Of a DNA stretch of 35,326 nt, positions 1 through 9,257 are shown piece by piece. Numbering within the stretch: position 1 is the stretch's first letter; each line of letters opens with the position of its first letter. The notes beneath the pieces were generated by a model. It had not been told where the DNA came from. It saw nothing but the letters and a program-made list of their open reading frames with translations, and did not search any database. The position numbers and the translations under genes are program-made. Source of the DNA: Dehalococcoidia bacterium (GTDB lineage Bacteria > Chloroflexota > Dehalococcoidia > Tepidiformales > Tepidiformaceae); assembly GCA_022827945.1 (NCBI GenBank), contig JAJEIT010000088.1:1-35326 (forward strand), in the 5' to 3' direction.

Positions 1-1281
1 CTCGGTCAGCGTGCCCGTCTTGTCCAGCACGACCGCGTCGATCCGGGCCGCCGTCTCCAGCGCCTCCGCGTTCCGGATCAGGATGCCGCGCTCCGCTCCC
101 ATCCCCGTCCCCGCGATAATCGCCGTCGGCGTCGCCAGCCCGAGGGCGCACGGGCAGGCGATGACGAGCACCGCAACCGAGAACACCATCGCCCTGACGA
201 AAGAGTCGTCGAAGAATCCCCACCCCAGGAACGTCCCCAGCGCCAGCACGAGCACGATCGGCACGAACACCGCCGCTACCGCGTCCACCACCCGCTCGAC
301 CGGCGCCCGCGACCCCTGCGCCTCTGCCACCAGTGCCGCCATGCGCTGCAGGACCGTGTCCTCTCCTACCGCCGTCGCCTCCACCTCGATCACCCCGTGC
401 TGGTTGAGCGCGCCCCCCACGACCCCCTCCCCGGGCCCTCGTTCGACCGGCATCGACTCACCCGTCAGCAGCGATTCGTCGAGCGCGCTGCGACCCGTCC
501 GGATCACACCGTCGAGCGCGACCCGCTCGCCGGGCCGCACCCGGAACACGTCCCCGACCGCGACCGCCTCGACCGGCACCGCCTCCTCCCGTCCGTCTCG
601 CAGCACGTTCACCGACTTCGCCGTAAGACCGAGCAGCGCGCGGATGGCCCCGCCCGCGCTCGCCCGCGCCCGGTCCTCGAAGAACCGCCCCAGGCTGACG
701 AACAGCAGCACGGCCGCGCTCACGTCGAAGAACATCGCCTCGCTGCGGTCGGCCGCCACGACCCAGGCGCTGAAGACGAACGCCACGGTCGTGCCCAGCG
801 CCACGAGCACGTCCATGTTCGGAGTAAGCGCCCGCAGGGCCGGCCACGAGGCGCGGTAGAAGCGCCACCCGAGCAGCGCCTGCACGATCGCCGCCCCGCC
901 CAGCAGCAGCCACCCCGTGGCCGTGTGGCTCCCGAACAGGGGCAGGTCGGCGATGTCCATGGCCATGCTCGCGATGACCACCGGCACGGCCACCACCCCT
1001 CCCACCGCGAGCATCGCGAGCCGCGCCCGCGAGGTTTCCTCAGGAGCGTCCGCAGCCGAGTCGAGCTCGGCGGCGTCGTACCCCGCCCGCTCGACGGCGG
1101 CGACGAGGTCGTCCGCCCCGATCGCATCGCCAAGCGAGACCCTCGCCGTGGCGGAGGCGAAGTTCACGCTCGCCTCATCGACGCCCTCGACGCGATTCAG
1201 CGCGCGTACGACGCGCCGCACGCAGGACGCGCACGTCATCCCCCCGATACGGAGGGTGACGGCGCGATCGGGAGTCGTCAT
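1..1281 (-). CDS. copA: Copper-translocating P1B-type ATPase, N-terminal 427 residues (cut by window edge)
   Basis: Integral membrane pump that exports Cu(I) using ATP. Reading leftward from ATG 1279-1281, the protein has an N-terminal heavy-metal-binding domain with GMTCASC (residues 14-20, Cys17/Cys20), several hydrophobic helices (about 87-110, 122-138, 154-176, 184-199), the actuator motif TGES at 274-277, the transmembrane metal site CPC at 376-378 inside ACPCALGLATPT, and the phosphorylation motif DKTGT with Asp420 three residues before the TLTE where the window ends. The ATP-binding domain is outside the window. CPC in this helix is the P1B-1 copper/silver signature. The start codon overlaps the stop of the upstream copper chaperone gene as ATGA, so the two are probably translationally coupled. 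No SD of its own is needed. Assignment to copper rather than silver rests on the neighbours. Confidence 0.95.
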   Translation of the reverse strand, partial: MTTPDRAVTLRIGGMTCASCVRRVVRALNRVEGVDEASVNFASATARVSLGDAIGADDLVAAVERAGYDAAELDSAADAPEETSRARLAMLAVGGVVAVPVVIASMAMDIADLPLFGSHTATGWLLLGGAAIVQALLGWRFYRASWPALRALTPNMDVLVALGTTVAFVFSAWVVAADRSEAMFFDVSAAVLLFVSLGRFFEDRARASAGGAIRALLGLTAKSVNVLRDGREEAVPVEAVAVGDVFRVRPGERVALDGVIRTGRSALDESLLTGESMPVERGPGEGVVGGALNQHGVIEVEATAVGEDTVLQRMAALVAEAQGSRAPVERVVDAVAAVFVPIVLVLALGTFLGWGFFDDSFVRAMVFSVAVLVIACPCALGLATPTAIIAGTGMGAERGILIRNAEALETAARIDAVVLDKTGTLTE

Positions 1282-1496
1282 GAAGCGGTTTGCGGCGCGG
1301 CCTCGTACCCCTCTTCCACGATGGCGGCGACGACCGCCTCCAGGTCGACGCCCTCGCCCGTGAGCGTGGCCGCTCCGGCGTCGAGGTCGACACTGGTGGC
1401 AGTCACGCCCTCCACGCCGCTGATCGCTTCCGTCACCGCGCGCACGCAGTGGTCGCAGGTCATCCCGTCGACCTTCAGTTCAATCGTCTCAGCCAT
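1278..1496 (-). CDS. copZ: CopZ-like copper chaperone (HMA domain)
   Basis: A 72-residue single heavy-metal-associated domain that would bind Cu(I) in the cytoplasm and hand it to the N-terminal domain of the adjacent ATPase. The metal-binding loop is GMTCDHC (Cys14, Cys17 counting from MAETIEL). The typical beta-alpha-beta pattern and a conserved EGYEA near the C-terminus are present. I choose ATG 1494-1496 because GGAGG lies 5 nt before it; an in-frame ATG 12 nt further upstream (1506-1508) has no SD. The start lies inside the 3' end of csoR (stop 1489-1491) and the stop overlaps the copA start, so csoR-copZ-copA is one coupled operon. Confidence 0.92.
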   Translation of the reverse strand: MAETIELKVDGMTCDHCVRAVTEAISGVEGVTATSVDLDAGAATLTGEGVDLEAVVAAIVEEGYEAAPQTAS

Positions 1497-1797
1497 GGTG
1501 TCCTCCATTGTGTACTGGCTGGGAACCCTCCACGGGCCCCTGGATCTTGTAGACGCGCAAGAGCTCGTTGACCGCGCGCTCCGACTCGCCGCTCGTAACC
1601 TGATCGATCACGTGCGTGCGCAGGTGCCCTTCCAGCACGAGCGCGTCGAGGCTGCGCAGTGCCCGCTGCACCGACAGCGACAGGTCGAGCAGATCGACGC
1701 AGTAGCGGTCTTCCTCGACCTGCTTCTGCAGCGCCTCCACCTGCCCCGCGATGATCTTGAGCCGGCGGCTCGCCTGCTGCTGTGTCTCAGGGAGCAT
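1489..1797 (-). CDS. csoR: CsoR/RcnR-family metal-sensing repressor
   Basis: A 102-residue all-helical DUF156 (CsoR/RcnR/FrmR) repressor that releases DNA when it binds metal. The first helix carries the expected basic segment RRLKIIAGQV. The W-X-Y metal ligands are Cys33, His58 and His62 with the family spacing of 25 and 4, so the set is C-H-H rather than the C-H-C of Mycobacterium CsoR. RcnR also uses His at the third position, and I recall a C-H-H copper CsoR from Thermus. The gene leads an operon with a copper chaperone and a CPC-type ATPase, which argues for copper. GGGGGAGG lies about 6 nt before ATG 1795-1797. A GC-rich palindrome overlapping the promoter (1813-1829) is the likely autoregulatory operator. 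Confidence 0.92.
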   Translation of the reverse strand: MLPETQQQASRRLKIIAGQVEALQKQVEEDRYCVDLLDLSLSVQRALRSLDALVLEGHLRTHVIDQVTSGESERAVNELLRVYKIQGPVEGSQPVHNGGHHG

Positions 1798-1812
1798 GTT
1801 GGGCCTCCCCCA

Positions 1813-1829
1813 ATAGGGTACCCCCCTAT
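1813..1829 (-). promoter_or_regulatory. Putative CsoR operator
   Basis: On the minus strand this reads ATAGGGGGGTACCCTAT: perfect 6-bp arms ATAGGG/CCCTAT around five bases. G-tract/C-tract operators with flanking A/T of this kind are known for the CsoR/RcnR family. It overlaps the last two bases of the -10 hexamer and covers the predicted transcription start, placing it ideally for repression of csoR-copZ-copA. Binding is inferred. Confidence 0.72.
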
Positions 1830-1857
1830 CCTATGCACCTGCGTCCTCGCCCGTCAA
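1828..1857 (-). promoter_or_regulatory. Sigma70-type promoter of csoR-copZ-copA
   Basis: On the minus strand TTGACG (1852-1857) and TAGGAT (1828-1833) are separated by 18 nt. The predicted start near 1821 falls inside the CsoR palindrome and leaves a leader of about 24 nt with a strong SD before csoR. Confidence 0.6.
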
Positions 1858-1874
1858 TGCGTACACTCGCCGCC

Positions 1875-2744
1875 ATGCGAGTCGGCGCGCACATCTCCTC
1901 CTCTGGGGGCCCCCAGAACGTCTTCGCCCGCGCCGAGGAGATCGGCGCCGAGGCCATCCAGCTCTTCATCTCCGCGCCCCAGCAGTGGCGTCCCCCCAAC
2001 GTCGGCGATGAGGCCGTCGCCGCCTTCCACGAGGAGCACGAGCGCGTCCCCGTGCCCGTCTTCTTCCACGGCATCTACCTGGTCAATCTCGGAACGCAGG
2101 ACGAGAAGCTCCTGGACCGCTCCGCCGCCTCCCTCAAGCAGTACGTGAAGTGGGCGGGAACGCTCGGCGTCGAGGGCACGATCTTCCACGTCGGAAGCCA
2201 CAAGGGCGCTGGCTTCGATGCGGTCAAGGAGCAGATCTGCCGCGTCATGCTCGAAGTCCTCGAAGCCGCCGACAATGACTCCATGCTCCTGATCGAGAAC
2301 AACGCCGGCCAGGGGAACGGCATCGGCTCCACCTTCTCTGAGGTCGGCGAGCTCATCCGCGGCTGCGATAACCACCCCCGCATCGGCGTCTGCGTCGACA
2401 CCTGCCACGCCTTCGCCATGGGTTACGAGATCACGACGCGCGAGGGCTGCGAGCTCGCCATGGCAGAGTTCGACCGCGAGATCGGCCTCGACCGCCTCCG
2501 CGCCGTCCATGCCAACGACAGCAAGATGCCCCTCGGCGGCGTCCGTGACCGCCACGAGAACATCGGCGATGGCCACATGGGCCTCGATGGCTTCCGCAAC
2601 ATCCTCGCCCACCCGGGCTTCCGCGACGCCCCCCTCCTCCTCGAGGTCCCCGGCATCGAGGGCGGAGGCCCCGACGAGGAGAACGTCAACCGCCTCAAGC
2701 GCATCCGTGAGGAAGTCGGCGCCCCCGGACCGGACGGCTCGTGA
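1875..2744 (+). CDS. nfo: Endonuclease IV (AP endonuclease)
   Basis: A 289-residue TIM-barrel AP endonuclease that cleaves 5' to abasic sites in base excision repair using three Zn ions. All nine metal ligands are visible: His65, His105, Glu141, Asp175, His178, His212, Asp225, His227 and Glu257. Each is offset by exactly four from the E. coli enzyme, so the core has no indels. Signature blocks IENNAGQG, VDTCHAFA, HANDSK and LEVPG are present. I start at ATG 1875 (MRVGAHIS, the usual family N-terminus). A longer ATG at 1857 would add six residues. There is no SD, but TACACT (1862-1867) sits seven bases before the ATG, suggesting a leaderless mRNA. The gene is divergent from the copper operon and overlaps the next gene by 4 nt. 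Confidence 0.95.
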   Translation: MRVGAHISSSGGPQNVFARAEEIGAEAIQLFISAPQQWRPPNVGDEAVAAFHEEHERVPVPVFFHGIYLVNLGTQDEKLLDRSAASLKQYVKWAGTLGVEGTIFHVGSHKGAGFDAVKEQICRVMLEVLEAADNDSMLLIENNAGQGNGIGSTFSEVGELIRGCDNHPRIGVCVDTCHAFAMGYEITTREGCELAMAEFDREIGLDRLRAVHANDSKMPLGGVRDRHENIGDGHMGLDGFRNILAHPGFRDAPLLLEVPGIEGGGPDEENVNRLKRIREEVGAPGPDGS

Positions 2745-3046
2745 GCGAGGGCGGCGGCCGCAGGCTCGAAGGCGCCCTCCTCGAGGAGTGCGCCGAGTGG
2801 ATATGGGAGCAGATCCAGGAAGAGGGCCTCTTCGTCCCCGGCGAGCTCATCGAGCTCATCCTCACGACCGAGCGGGAGCTCGACCTCCACGCCCGCCCCC
2901 TTCCCGAGATCGCCACGGGCGTCGCCGCCGCCTTCCGCGAGCAGAGTCACCTCCTCTCCCCCACCGACGAGCGCGCCATCGAGTCTGTGCTCGCCTGGGA
3001 GGACGAGTTCCTCGGTATCGCCGGCATCCCCCGTGAATCCAGCTAG
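2741..3046 (+). CDS. Small acidic hypothetical protein coupled to nfo
   Basis: I do not recognise this 101-residue protein. It starts at GTG 2741-2743 overlapping the nfo stop as GTGA, which implies coupled translation. The sequence is acidic and apparently all helical, with a conserved-looking amphipathic stretch (EECAEWIWEQIQEEGLFVPG, about residues 15-34). No signal peptide, membrane segment or cysteine motif is present (a single Cys). The codon pattern, with strong G/C in third positions, matches its neighbours, supporting a real gene. The coupling hints at a DNA-repair-related or simply co-expressed role, but nothing in the sequence gives a function. Confidence 0.75.
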   Translation: MSEGGGRRLEGALLEECAEWIWEQIQEEGLFVPGELIELILTTERELDLHARPLPEIATGVAAAFREQSHLLSPTDERAIESVLAWEDEFLGIAGIPRESS

Positions 3047-3064
3047 CCACGACGCCTCGACCCG

Positions 3065-3093
3065 TTGACGCCGCCCCCCCGCCGCCCGACACT
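3065..3093 (+). promoter_or_regulatory. Possible promoter of glmS leader
   Basis: TTGACG (3065-3070) followed after 17 nt by GACACT (3088-3093). The -35 is good and the -10 weak (3 of 6). A start near 3100 would give a transcript containing the whole ribozyme with about 58 nt upstream of its cleavage site. Confidence 0.35.
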
Positions 3094-3157
3094 CAGGACA
3101 GCACGACTGTGGAGGTGAACGCGTCCCGACGTAGTCGACCACAGGTGGGATCGGTCA

Positions 3158-3291
3158 AGCGCCAGGTCCGCGCGCCGCGCGGATGACGAGGCGGAGGCAG
3201 AATCGAACCATTCGGCGGGTGGCCTCCCGGCGGCACGGTCGTAAGGCTGGAAACAAACCACGGCGGGTGACCGCCTGACAAAACCCCGGCC
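3158..3291 (+). ncRNA. glmS self-cleaving ribozyme (glucosamine-6-phosphate riboswitch)
   Basis: The leader of glmS contains, in order, the conserved blocks of the glmS ribozyme class: AAGCGCCAG at the cleavage site, a P1 hairpin (TCCGCG/CGCGGA within 3167-3183), ATGACGAGG, AATCGAACCATTCGGCGG, CCTCCCGG, GTAAGG, AAACAAACC and the P4 hairpin GGCGGGTGACCGCC. GGCTGG (3245-3250) can pair with CCGGCC (3286-3291) to close the 3' domain. By homology, cleavage is between A3158 and G3159. The RNA uses glucosamine-6-phosphate as catalytic cofactor and cuts its own mRNA when the product is abundant. Position and order upstream of glmS fit exactly. The stem P3 is very short here (CCG/CGG). Confidence 0.93.
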
Positions 3292-3383
3292 ATGTGCAGG
3301 GGGCTCGCGGCCCTCTCCCCCACCAGGCACACCGAGCATCGACCGGGGGCGTGCGCGTCCCCACGAGTGCACGGGGAAGCTGT

Positions 3384-5234
<1,851 letters not shown>

Positions 5235-5314
5235 CGCACGGGCCTGCCTCGTTCTCGTTAACGTTCGAGGAAATCCGCGCGTTTCCGCTGGTCTGGGTCC
5301 CACCGGCGGGATAC

Positions 5315-5335
5315 GCTCAGGGCATCGCCCTGAGC
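5315..5335 (+). repeat. Perfect 9-bp dyad in the glmS-ppdK gap
   Basis: GCTCAGGGC and GCCCTGAGC flank a 3-nt ATC loop, 33 nt before the ppdK start and 81 nt after the glmS stop. There is no U-tract, so an intrinsic terminator of standard type is unlikely. It could be an operator or a leader hairpin of ppdK. Confidence 0.6.
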
Positions 5336-5367
5336 CGCGGTTTCGTTCACATCCGGAGGGGATCCCC

Positions 5368-8097
5368 ATGACCAGCACCACCGCCAGCCCGGAAGCGGGC
5401 ACGGAGCTCTCAGCCAAGCTCGTCTACCTGTTTGGCGACGGGCGCGCTGAGGGCGGCGCCGACATGCGCAACCTTCTTGGCGGCAAGGGCGCTGGCCTCT
5501 CCGAGATGAGCAGCCTGGGCATCCCCGTTCCCCCCGGCCTCACCATCACCACCGAGGTCTGCAGCGCCTACTACGCGAACGGCCACCGCTATCCCGACGG
5601 CCTCGACGAGCAGGTGCGCGCCGGCATCGCCCACGTCGAGTCGATCGTCGGCTCCCGTTTCGGCGACGCCTCGAACCCCCTCCTCGTCTCCGTCCGCTCC
5701 GGCGCCCGCGTCTCCATGCCCGGCATGATGGACACCGTCCTCAACCTCGGCCTCAACGACGAGACCGTCCAGGGCCTGGCCCGCAGCTCCGGCGACGAGC
5801 GCTTCGCCTACGACTCCTACCGCCGCTTCGTTGCCATGTACGGTGACGTCGTCCTCGGCCTCAAGCGTGAATCCGACCTCGACGAGGATCCCTTCGAGGC
5901 CATCCTCGAGCGCAAGAAGGAAGCCTGCGGCGTCTCCGAGGACACCGACCTGCCCGCCGCCGCCCTCCGCGAGATCGTGGCCGAGTACAAGGCCGAGATC
6001 CGCGACAAGCTCGGCATCGCCTTCCCCGATGATCCCTGGGAGCAGCTCTGGGCCGCCATCGGCGCCGTCTTCGAGTCCTGGGAGAGCGACCGCGCCATCG
6101 TCTACCGCCAGCTCAACGGCTATCCCGGCGAGTGGGGCACCGCCGTCAACGTCCAGGCCATGGTCTTCGGCAACCTCGGCGACGACTGCGCCACGGGCGT
6201 GGCCTTCACCCGCAACCCCAAGAACGGCGCCACCGGCCTCTTCGGCGAATACCTCGTCAACGCCCAGGGCGAAGACGTGGTCGCGGGGGTGCGCACCCCC
6301 CAGCCCATCCGCCTCGCCGAGCGCATCGACGACGGCCCGCCCTCCATGGAGGAGGCCCAGCCCGCCGTCTACGCCGAGCTTCTCGCCGCCGCTCAGCGCC
6401 TCGAGGACCACTTCCGCGACATGCAGGACATCGAGTTCACCGTCCAGCGCGGCAAGCTCTGGGTCTTGCAGACCCGCAACGGCAAGCGCACCGGCCCCGC
6501 GATGGTCAAGGTCGCCGTCGACCTCGTCGAGCAGGGCCTCATCGACCGCGACGAGGCCCTCCGCCGCCAGGACCCCGAGCAGATCTCCGAGTTGCTGCAC
6601 AGCGTCTTCGCCGAAGGCGCCCCCACCGACGTCATCGCCACCGGCCTCCCCGCCTCCCCCGGCGCCGCGGTCGGGAAGGTCGTGTTCTCCGCCGAGGAGG
6701 CGGCCGAGCAGGCCGAGGCCGGCGAGGACGTCATCCTCGTCCGCGTCGAGACCAGTCCCGAGGACATCCAGGGCATGCTCGCCGCCCAGGGCATCCTCAC
6801 CGCCCGCGGCGGCATGACCTCCCACGCCGCCGTAGTCGCCCGTGGCTGGGGAAAGTGCTGCGTGGCAGGCTGTGGCGACCTCGCGATCGACTACGCCGGC
6901 GGCTGCTTCCGCGTCGATGCCGGTGGCCGCGAACTCACGATCCGCCGCGGCGACGTCATCTCCCTGAACGGCACCACCGGCGAGGTCATGCTCGGCGCCG
7001 TGCCCCTGGCCGACCCCGAGCTTCCCGACGACCTGAACCGTCTCATGGCCTGGGGCGACGAGGCCCGCCGCCTCGGCGTTCGCGCCAACGCCGACACCCC
7101 CGAGGACGCGGCCAAGGCCCGCGAGTTCGGCGCCGAGGGCATCGGCCTCTGCCGCACGGAGCACATGTTCTTCGGCGAAGATCGCATCCTCGCGGTCCGC
7201 CAGATGATCCTCGCCGAGAACGAGGCCGGCCGCCGCGAGGCCCTCGCCCGCATCCTCCCCATGCAGCGCCACGACTTCGACGGCATCCTCCGCGCGATGG
7301 CGGGCTTCCCCGTCACCATCCGCCTCCTCGACCCGCCCCTGCACGAGTTCCTGCCCAACGGCGCCGAGGAGATGGAGCGCTTCGCCGACGCCATCAGCGT
7401 CGAGCCCCAGCGCGTCTCCCAGCGCGTGCTCGCCCTGCAGGAGTTCAACCCCATGCTCGGCCACCGCGGCGTGCGCCTCGCCATCACCTACCCCGAGATC
7501 TACGAGGTCCAGACCCGCGCCATCATCGAGGCTGCCTGCGACCTCCGCGCCGAGGGTGTCGACGCCCAGCCCGAGATCATGATCCCGCTCGTGGGCGCTG
7601 CCGAGGAGCTCGCCCGCCTGCGCGAGCGCGTCGAGGCGGTCGCCGAGCAGGTCACCGCCGAGCGCGGGGTGAGCCTCGACTACACCATCGGCACCATGAT
7701 CGAGCTGCCGCGCGCCTGCGTCGTCGCGGACCAGATCGCCGGTCACGCCGACTTCTTCTCCTTCGGCACCAACGACCTGACCCAGACCACCTTCGGCCTC
7801 TCCCGCGACGACGCGGGACGCTTCCTCCCCGACTACATCAGCCAGAACGTGCTCGAGAAGGATCCCTTCGTCGAGCTTGACCGCGACGGCGTGGGCGAGC
7901 TGATGCGGATCGGCATCGAGCGCGGCCGGGGCGTCAAGCCCGACCTGAAGCTCGGCATCTGCGGCGAGCACGGCGGCGACCCCGCCTCCATCGCCTTCGG
8001 GCACGACGTCGGCCTGGATTATGTCTCGTGCTCCCCCTACCGCGTGCTCACTGCCCGCCTTGCCGCAGCCCAGGCCGCACTCGCGGGAAGAAGCTGA
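5368..8097 (+). CDS. ppdK: Pyruvate, phosphate dikinase
   Basis: A 909-residue enzyme interconverting pyruvate + ATP + Pi with phosphoenolpyruvate + AMP + PPi. The N-terminal ATP-grasp region begins near GGKGAGLSEM (about residues 39-48). The phosphohistidine swivel domain has GGMTSHAAVVARGWGK with His486. The C-terminal PEP/pyruvate TIM barrel has SFGTNDLTQTTFG and the catalytic Cys865 in GICGEHGGDP. This motif set separates it from PEP synthase (PpsA) and PTS enzyme I. Length is close to the usual 870-900, with a 20-residue N-terminal extension. GGAGGGG lies 5-6 nt before ATG 5368. The next gene starts 27 nt downstream, so a ppdK-dgt-like transcript is likely. Confidence 0.97.
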   Translation: MTSTTASPEAGTELSAKLVYLFGDGRAEGGADMRNLLGGKGAGLSEMSSLGIPVPPGLTITTEVCSAYYANGHRYPDGLDEQVRAGIAHVESIVGSRFGDASNPLLVSVRSGARVSMPGMMDTVLNLGLNDETVQGLARSSGDERFAYDSYRRFVAMYGDVVLGLKRESDLDEDPFEAILERKKEACGVSEDTDLPAAALREIVAEYKAEIRDKLGIAFPDDPWEQLWAAIGAVFESWESDRAIVYRQLNGYPGEWGTAVNVQAMVFGNLGDDCATGVAFTRNPKNGATGLFGEYLVNAQGEDVVAGVRTPQPIRLAERIDDGPPSMEEAQPAVYAELLAAAQRLEDHFRDMQDIEFTVQRGKLWVLQTRNGKRTGPAMVKVAVDLVEQGLIDRDEALRRQDPEQISELLHSVFAEGAPTDVIATGLPASPGAAVGKVVFSAEEAAEQAEAGEDVILVRVETSPEDIQGMLAAQGILTARGGMTSHAAVVARGWGKCCVAGCGDLAIDYAGGCFRVDAGGRELTIRRGDVISLNGTTGEVMLGAVPLADPELPDDLNRLMAWGDEARRLGVRANADTPEDAAKAREFGAEGIGLCRTEHMFFGEDRILAVRQMILAENEAGRREALARILPMQRHDFDGILRAMAGFPVTIRLLDPPLHEFLPNGAEEMERFADAISVEPQRVSQRVLALQEFNPMLGHRGVRLAITYPEIYEVQTRAIIEAACDLRAEGVDAQPEIMIPLVGAAEELARLRERVEAVAEQVTAERGVSLDYTIGTMIELPRACVVADQIAGHADFFSFGTNDLTQTTFGLSRDDAGRFLPDYISQNVLEKDPFVELDRDGVGELMRIGIERGRGVKPDLKLGICGEHGGDPASIAFGHDVGLDYVSCSPYRVLTARLAAAQAALAGRS

Positions 8098-8124
8098 CCG
8101 GAGCGCCCCGCCAAGGAGCGGAAT

Positions 8125-9189
8125 TTGGATCTGCACCGTGTGCGCCGCCGCATCGAGGAGGATGAGGAGCGCCTGAGCCCCTTCGCCGCTCGCTCCGCAA
8201 GCGCTACGCGCCCCCGCCCCGAGGACCCCTCCTCCGTCCGCGCCGCCTTCCAGCGCGACCGCGACCGCATCATTCACACCAAGGCCTTCCGCCGCCTCAA
8301 GCACAAGACGCAGGTCTTCATCGCGCCCCAGCAGGACCACTTCGTCACTCGTCTCACGCACACGTTCGAGGTCGCCCAGGTGGGCCGCACGATCGCTCGC
8401 GCCCTCCGCCTCAACGAGGACCTCGCCGAAGCCATCGCCCTCGGCCACGACATCGGGCACGGCCCCTTCGGCCACGCCGGTGAGGAGGCCCTGGCCGAGT
8501 GCCTCCCCGAGGGCTTCCGCCACAACTACCAGTCCGAGCGCGTGCTCGACAAGCTCGAGCACGATGGTCGCGGGCTCAACCTCACGCACGCCGTCCTTGA
8601 TGGCGTGCGCAAGTCCAGCAAGGCCCGCGAGGACGTGCTCGCCGAGGGCTGGGGCGTGCCCGAGACGCTCGAAGGCCAGGTCGTCAAGCTTGCCGACGCG
8701 CTCGCCTACCTGAACCACGACGTCCAGGACGCCATCCGCGCCGGCATCATCGGTGAGGACAACCTGCCCGGCATTTCCCAGACGGTCCTCGGACGCTCGC
8801 ACGGCGAGCGCCTCGAAGTGCTCGTCACCGACGTCGTCGAGTCGAGCTGGGCCGCCACCGGCGAGGGCCACGCGGAGGACGATCCTCGTCCCGTGATCAC
8901 GCTCAGCCGGACGGTGCACGAAGCCGTGAACGAGCTGCGCGAGTACATGTTCCAGCACGTCTACCTGCTCGCCGAACGCCGCGCCGAGGTGGAGCACGCC
9001 AAGAACATCGTGCGCTTCCTCTTTGGTCACGCCGTCGCCAACCCCGACTCCATCTCCTCCGGCTACTCCCTCCCCGACGATCCCCTGCCCCGTCGCGCCG
9101 CCGATTTCGTCAGCGGCATGACCGATCGTTACGCTATCCACCTCGCCGCCGACCTGGGCTGTGAGGACGCCCGCGACTGGCCGCTCTGA
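8125..9189 (+). CDS. dgt: dGTPase-like deoxynucleotide triphosphohydrolase (HD domain)
   Basis: A 354-residue HD-superfamily protein that would hydrolyse dNTPs to the deoxynucleoside and tripolyphosphate. The metal site is readable: His79 in LTHTFEVAQ and the His108-Asp109 pair in LGHDIGHGPFGHAGEEAL, preceded by the family block IIHTKAFRRLKHKTQVF. It starts at TTG 8125 with AAGGAG 6 nt upstream. It is the short type (dGTPase-like protein) rather than the 500-residue E. coli Dgt. Its place two genes upstream of dnaG is a recurrent bacterial arrangement. Which nucleotides it prefers cannot be read from sequence. Confidence 0.93.
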   Translation: MDLHRVRRRIEEDEERLSPFAARSASATRPRPEDPSSVRAAFQRDRDRIIHTKAFRRLKHKTQVFIAPQQDHFVTRLTHTFEVAQVGRTIARALRLNEDLAEAIALGHDIGHGPFGHAGEEALAECLPEGFRHNYQSERVLDKLEHDGRGLNLTHAVLDGVRKSSKAREDVLAEGWGVPETLEGQVVKLADALAYLNHDVQDAIRAGIIGEDNLPGISQTVLGRSHGERLEVLVTDVVESSWAATGEGHAEDDPRPVITLSRTVHEAVNELREYMFQHVYLLAERRAEVEHAKNIVRFLFGHAVANPDSISSGYSLPDDPLPRRAADFVSGMTDRYAIHLAADLGCEDARDWPL

Positions 9190-9200
9190 GATGCGCCGGA

Positions 9201-9228
9201 TTGCCTTCTGCGAACGGGGTGGGATACT
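9201..9228 (+). promoter_or_regulatory. Possible promoter upstream of the membrane SH3/CARDB gene
   Basis: TTGCCT (9201-9206) and GATACT (9223-9228) are spaced by 16 nt in the 68-nt gap between the dgt-like gene and the GTG start at 9258. A start near 9235 would give a 20-25 nt leader. Confidence 0.4.
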
Positions 9229-9257
9229 GAGGCGGTGGTGGCGAAGGCGCATCGCGT

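Noticed and set aside
3294..3383. GlmS start 30 codons upstream of MCGII
   Set aside because: The glutaminase nucleophile must be residue 2 (Cys after Met), and the extension overlaps the 3' edge of the ribozyme and leader RNA.
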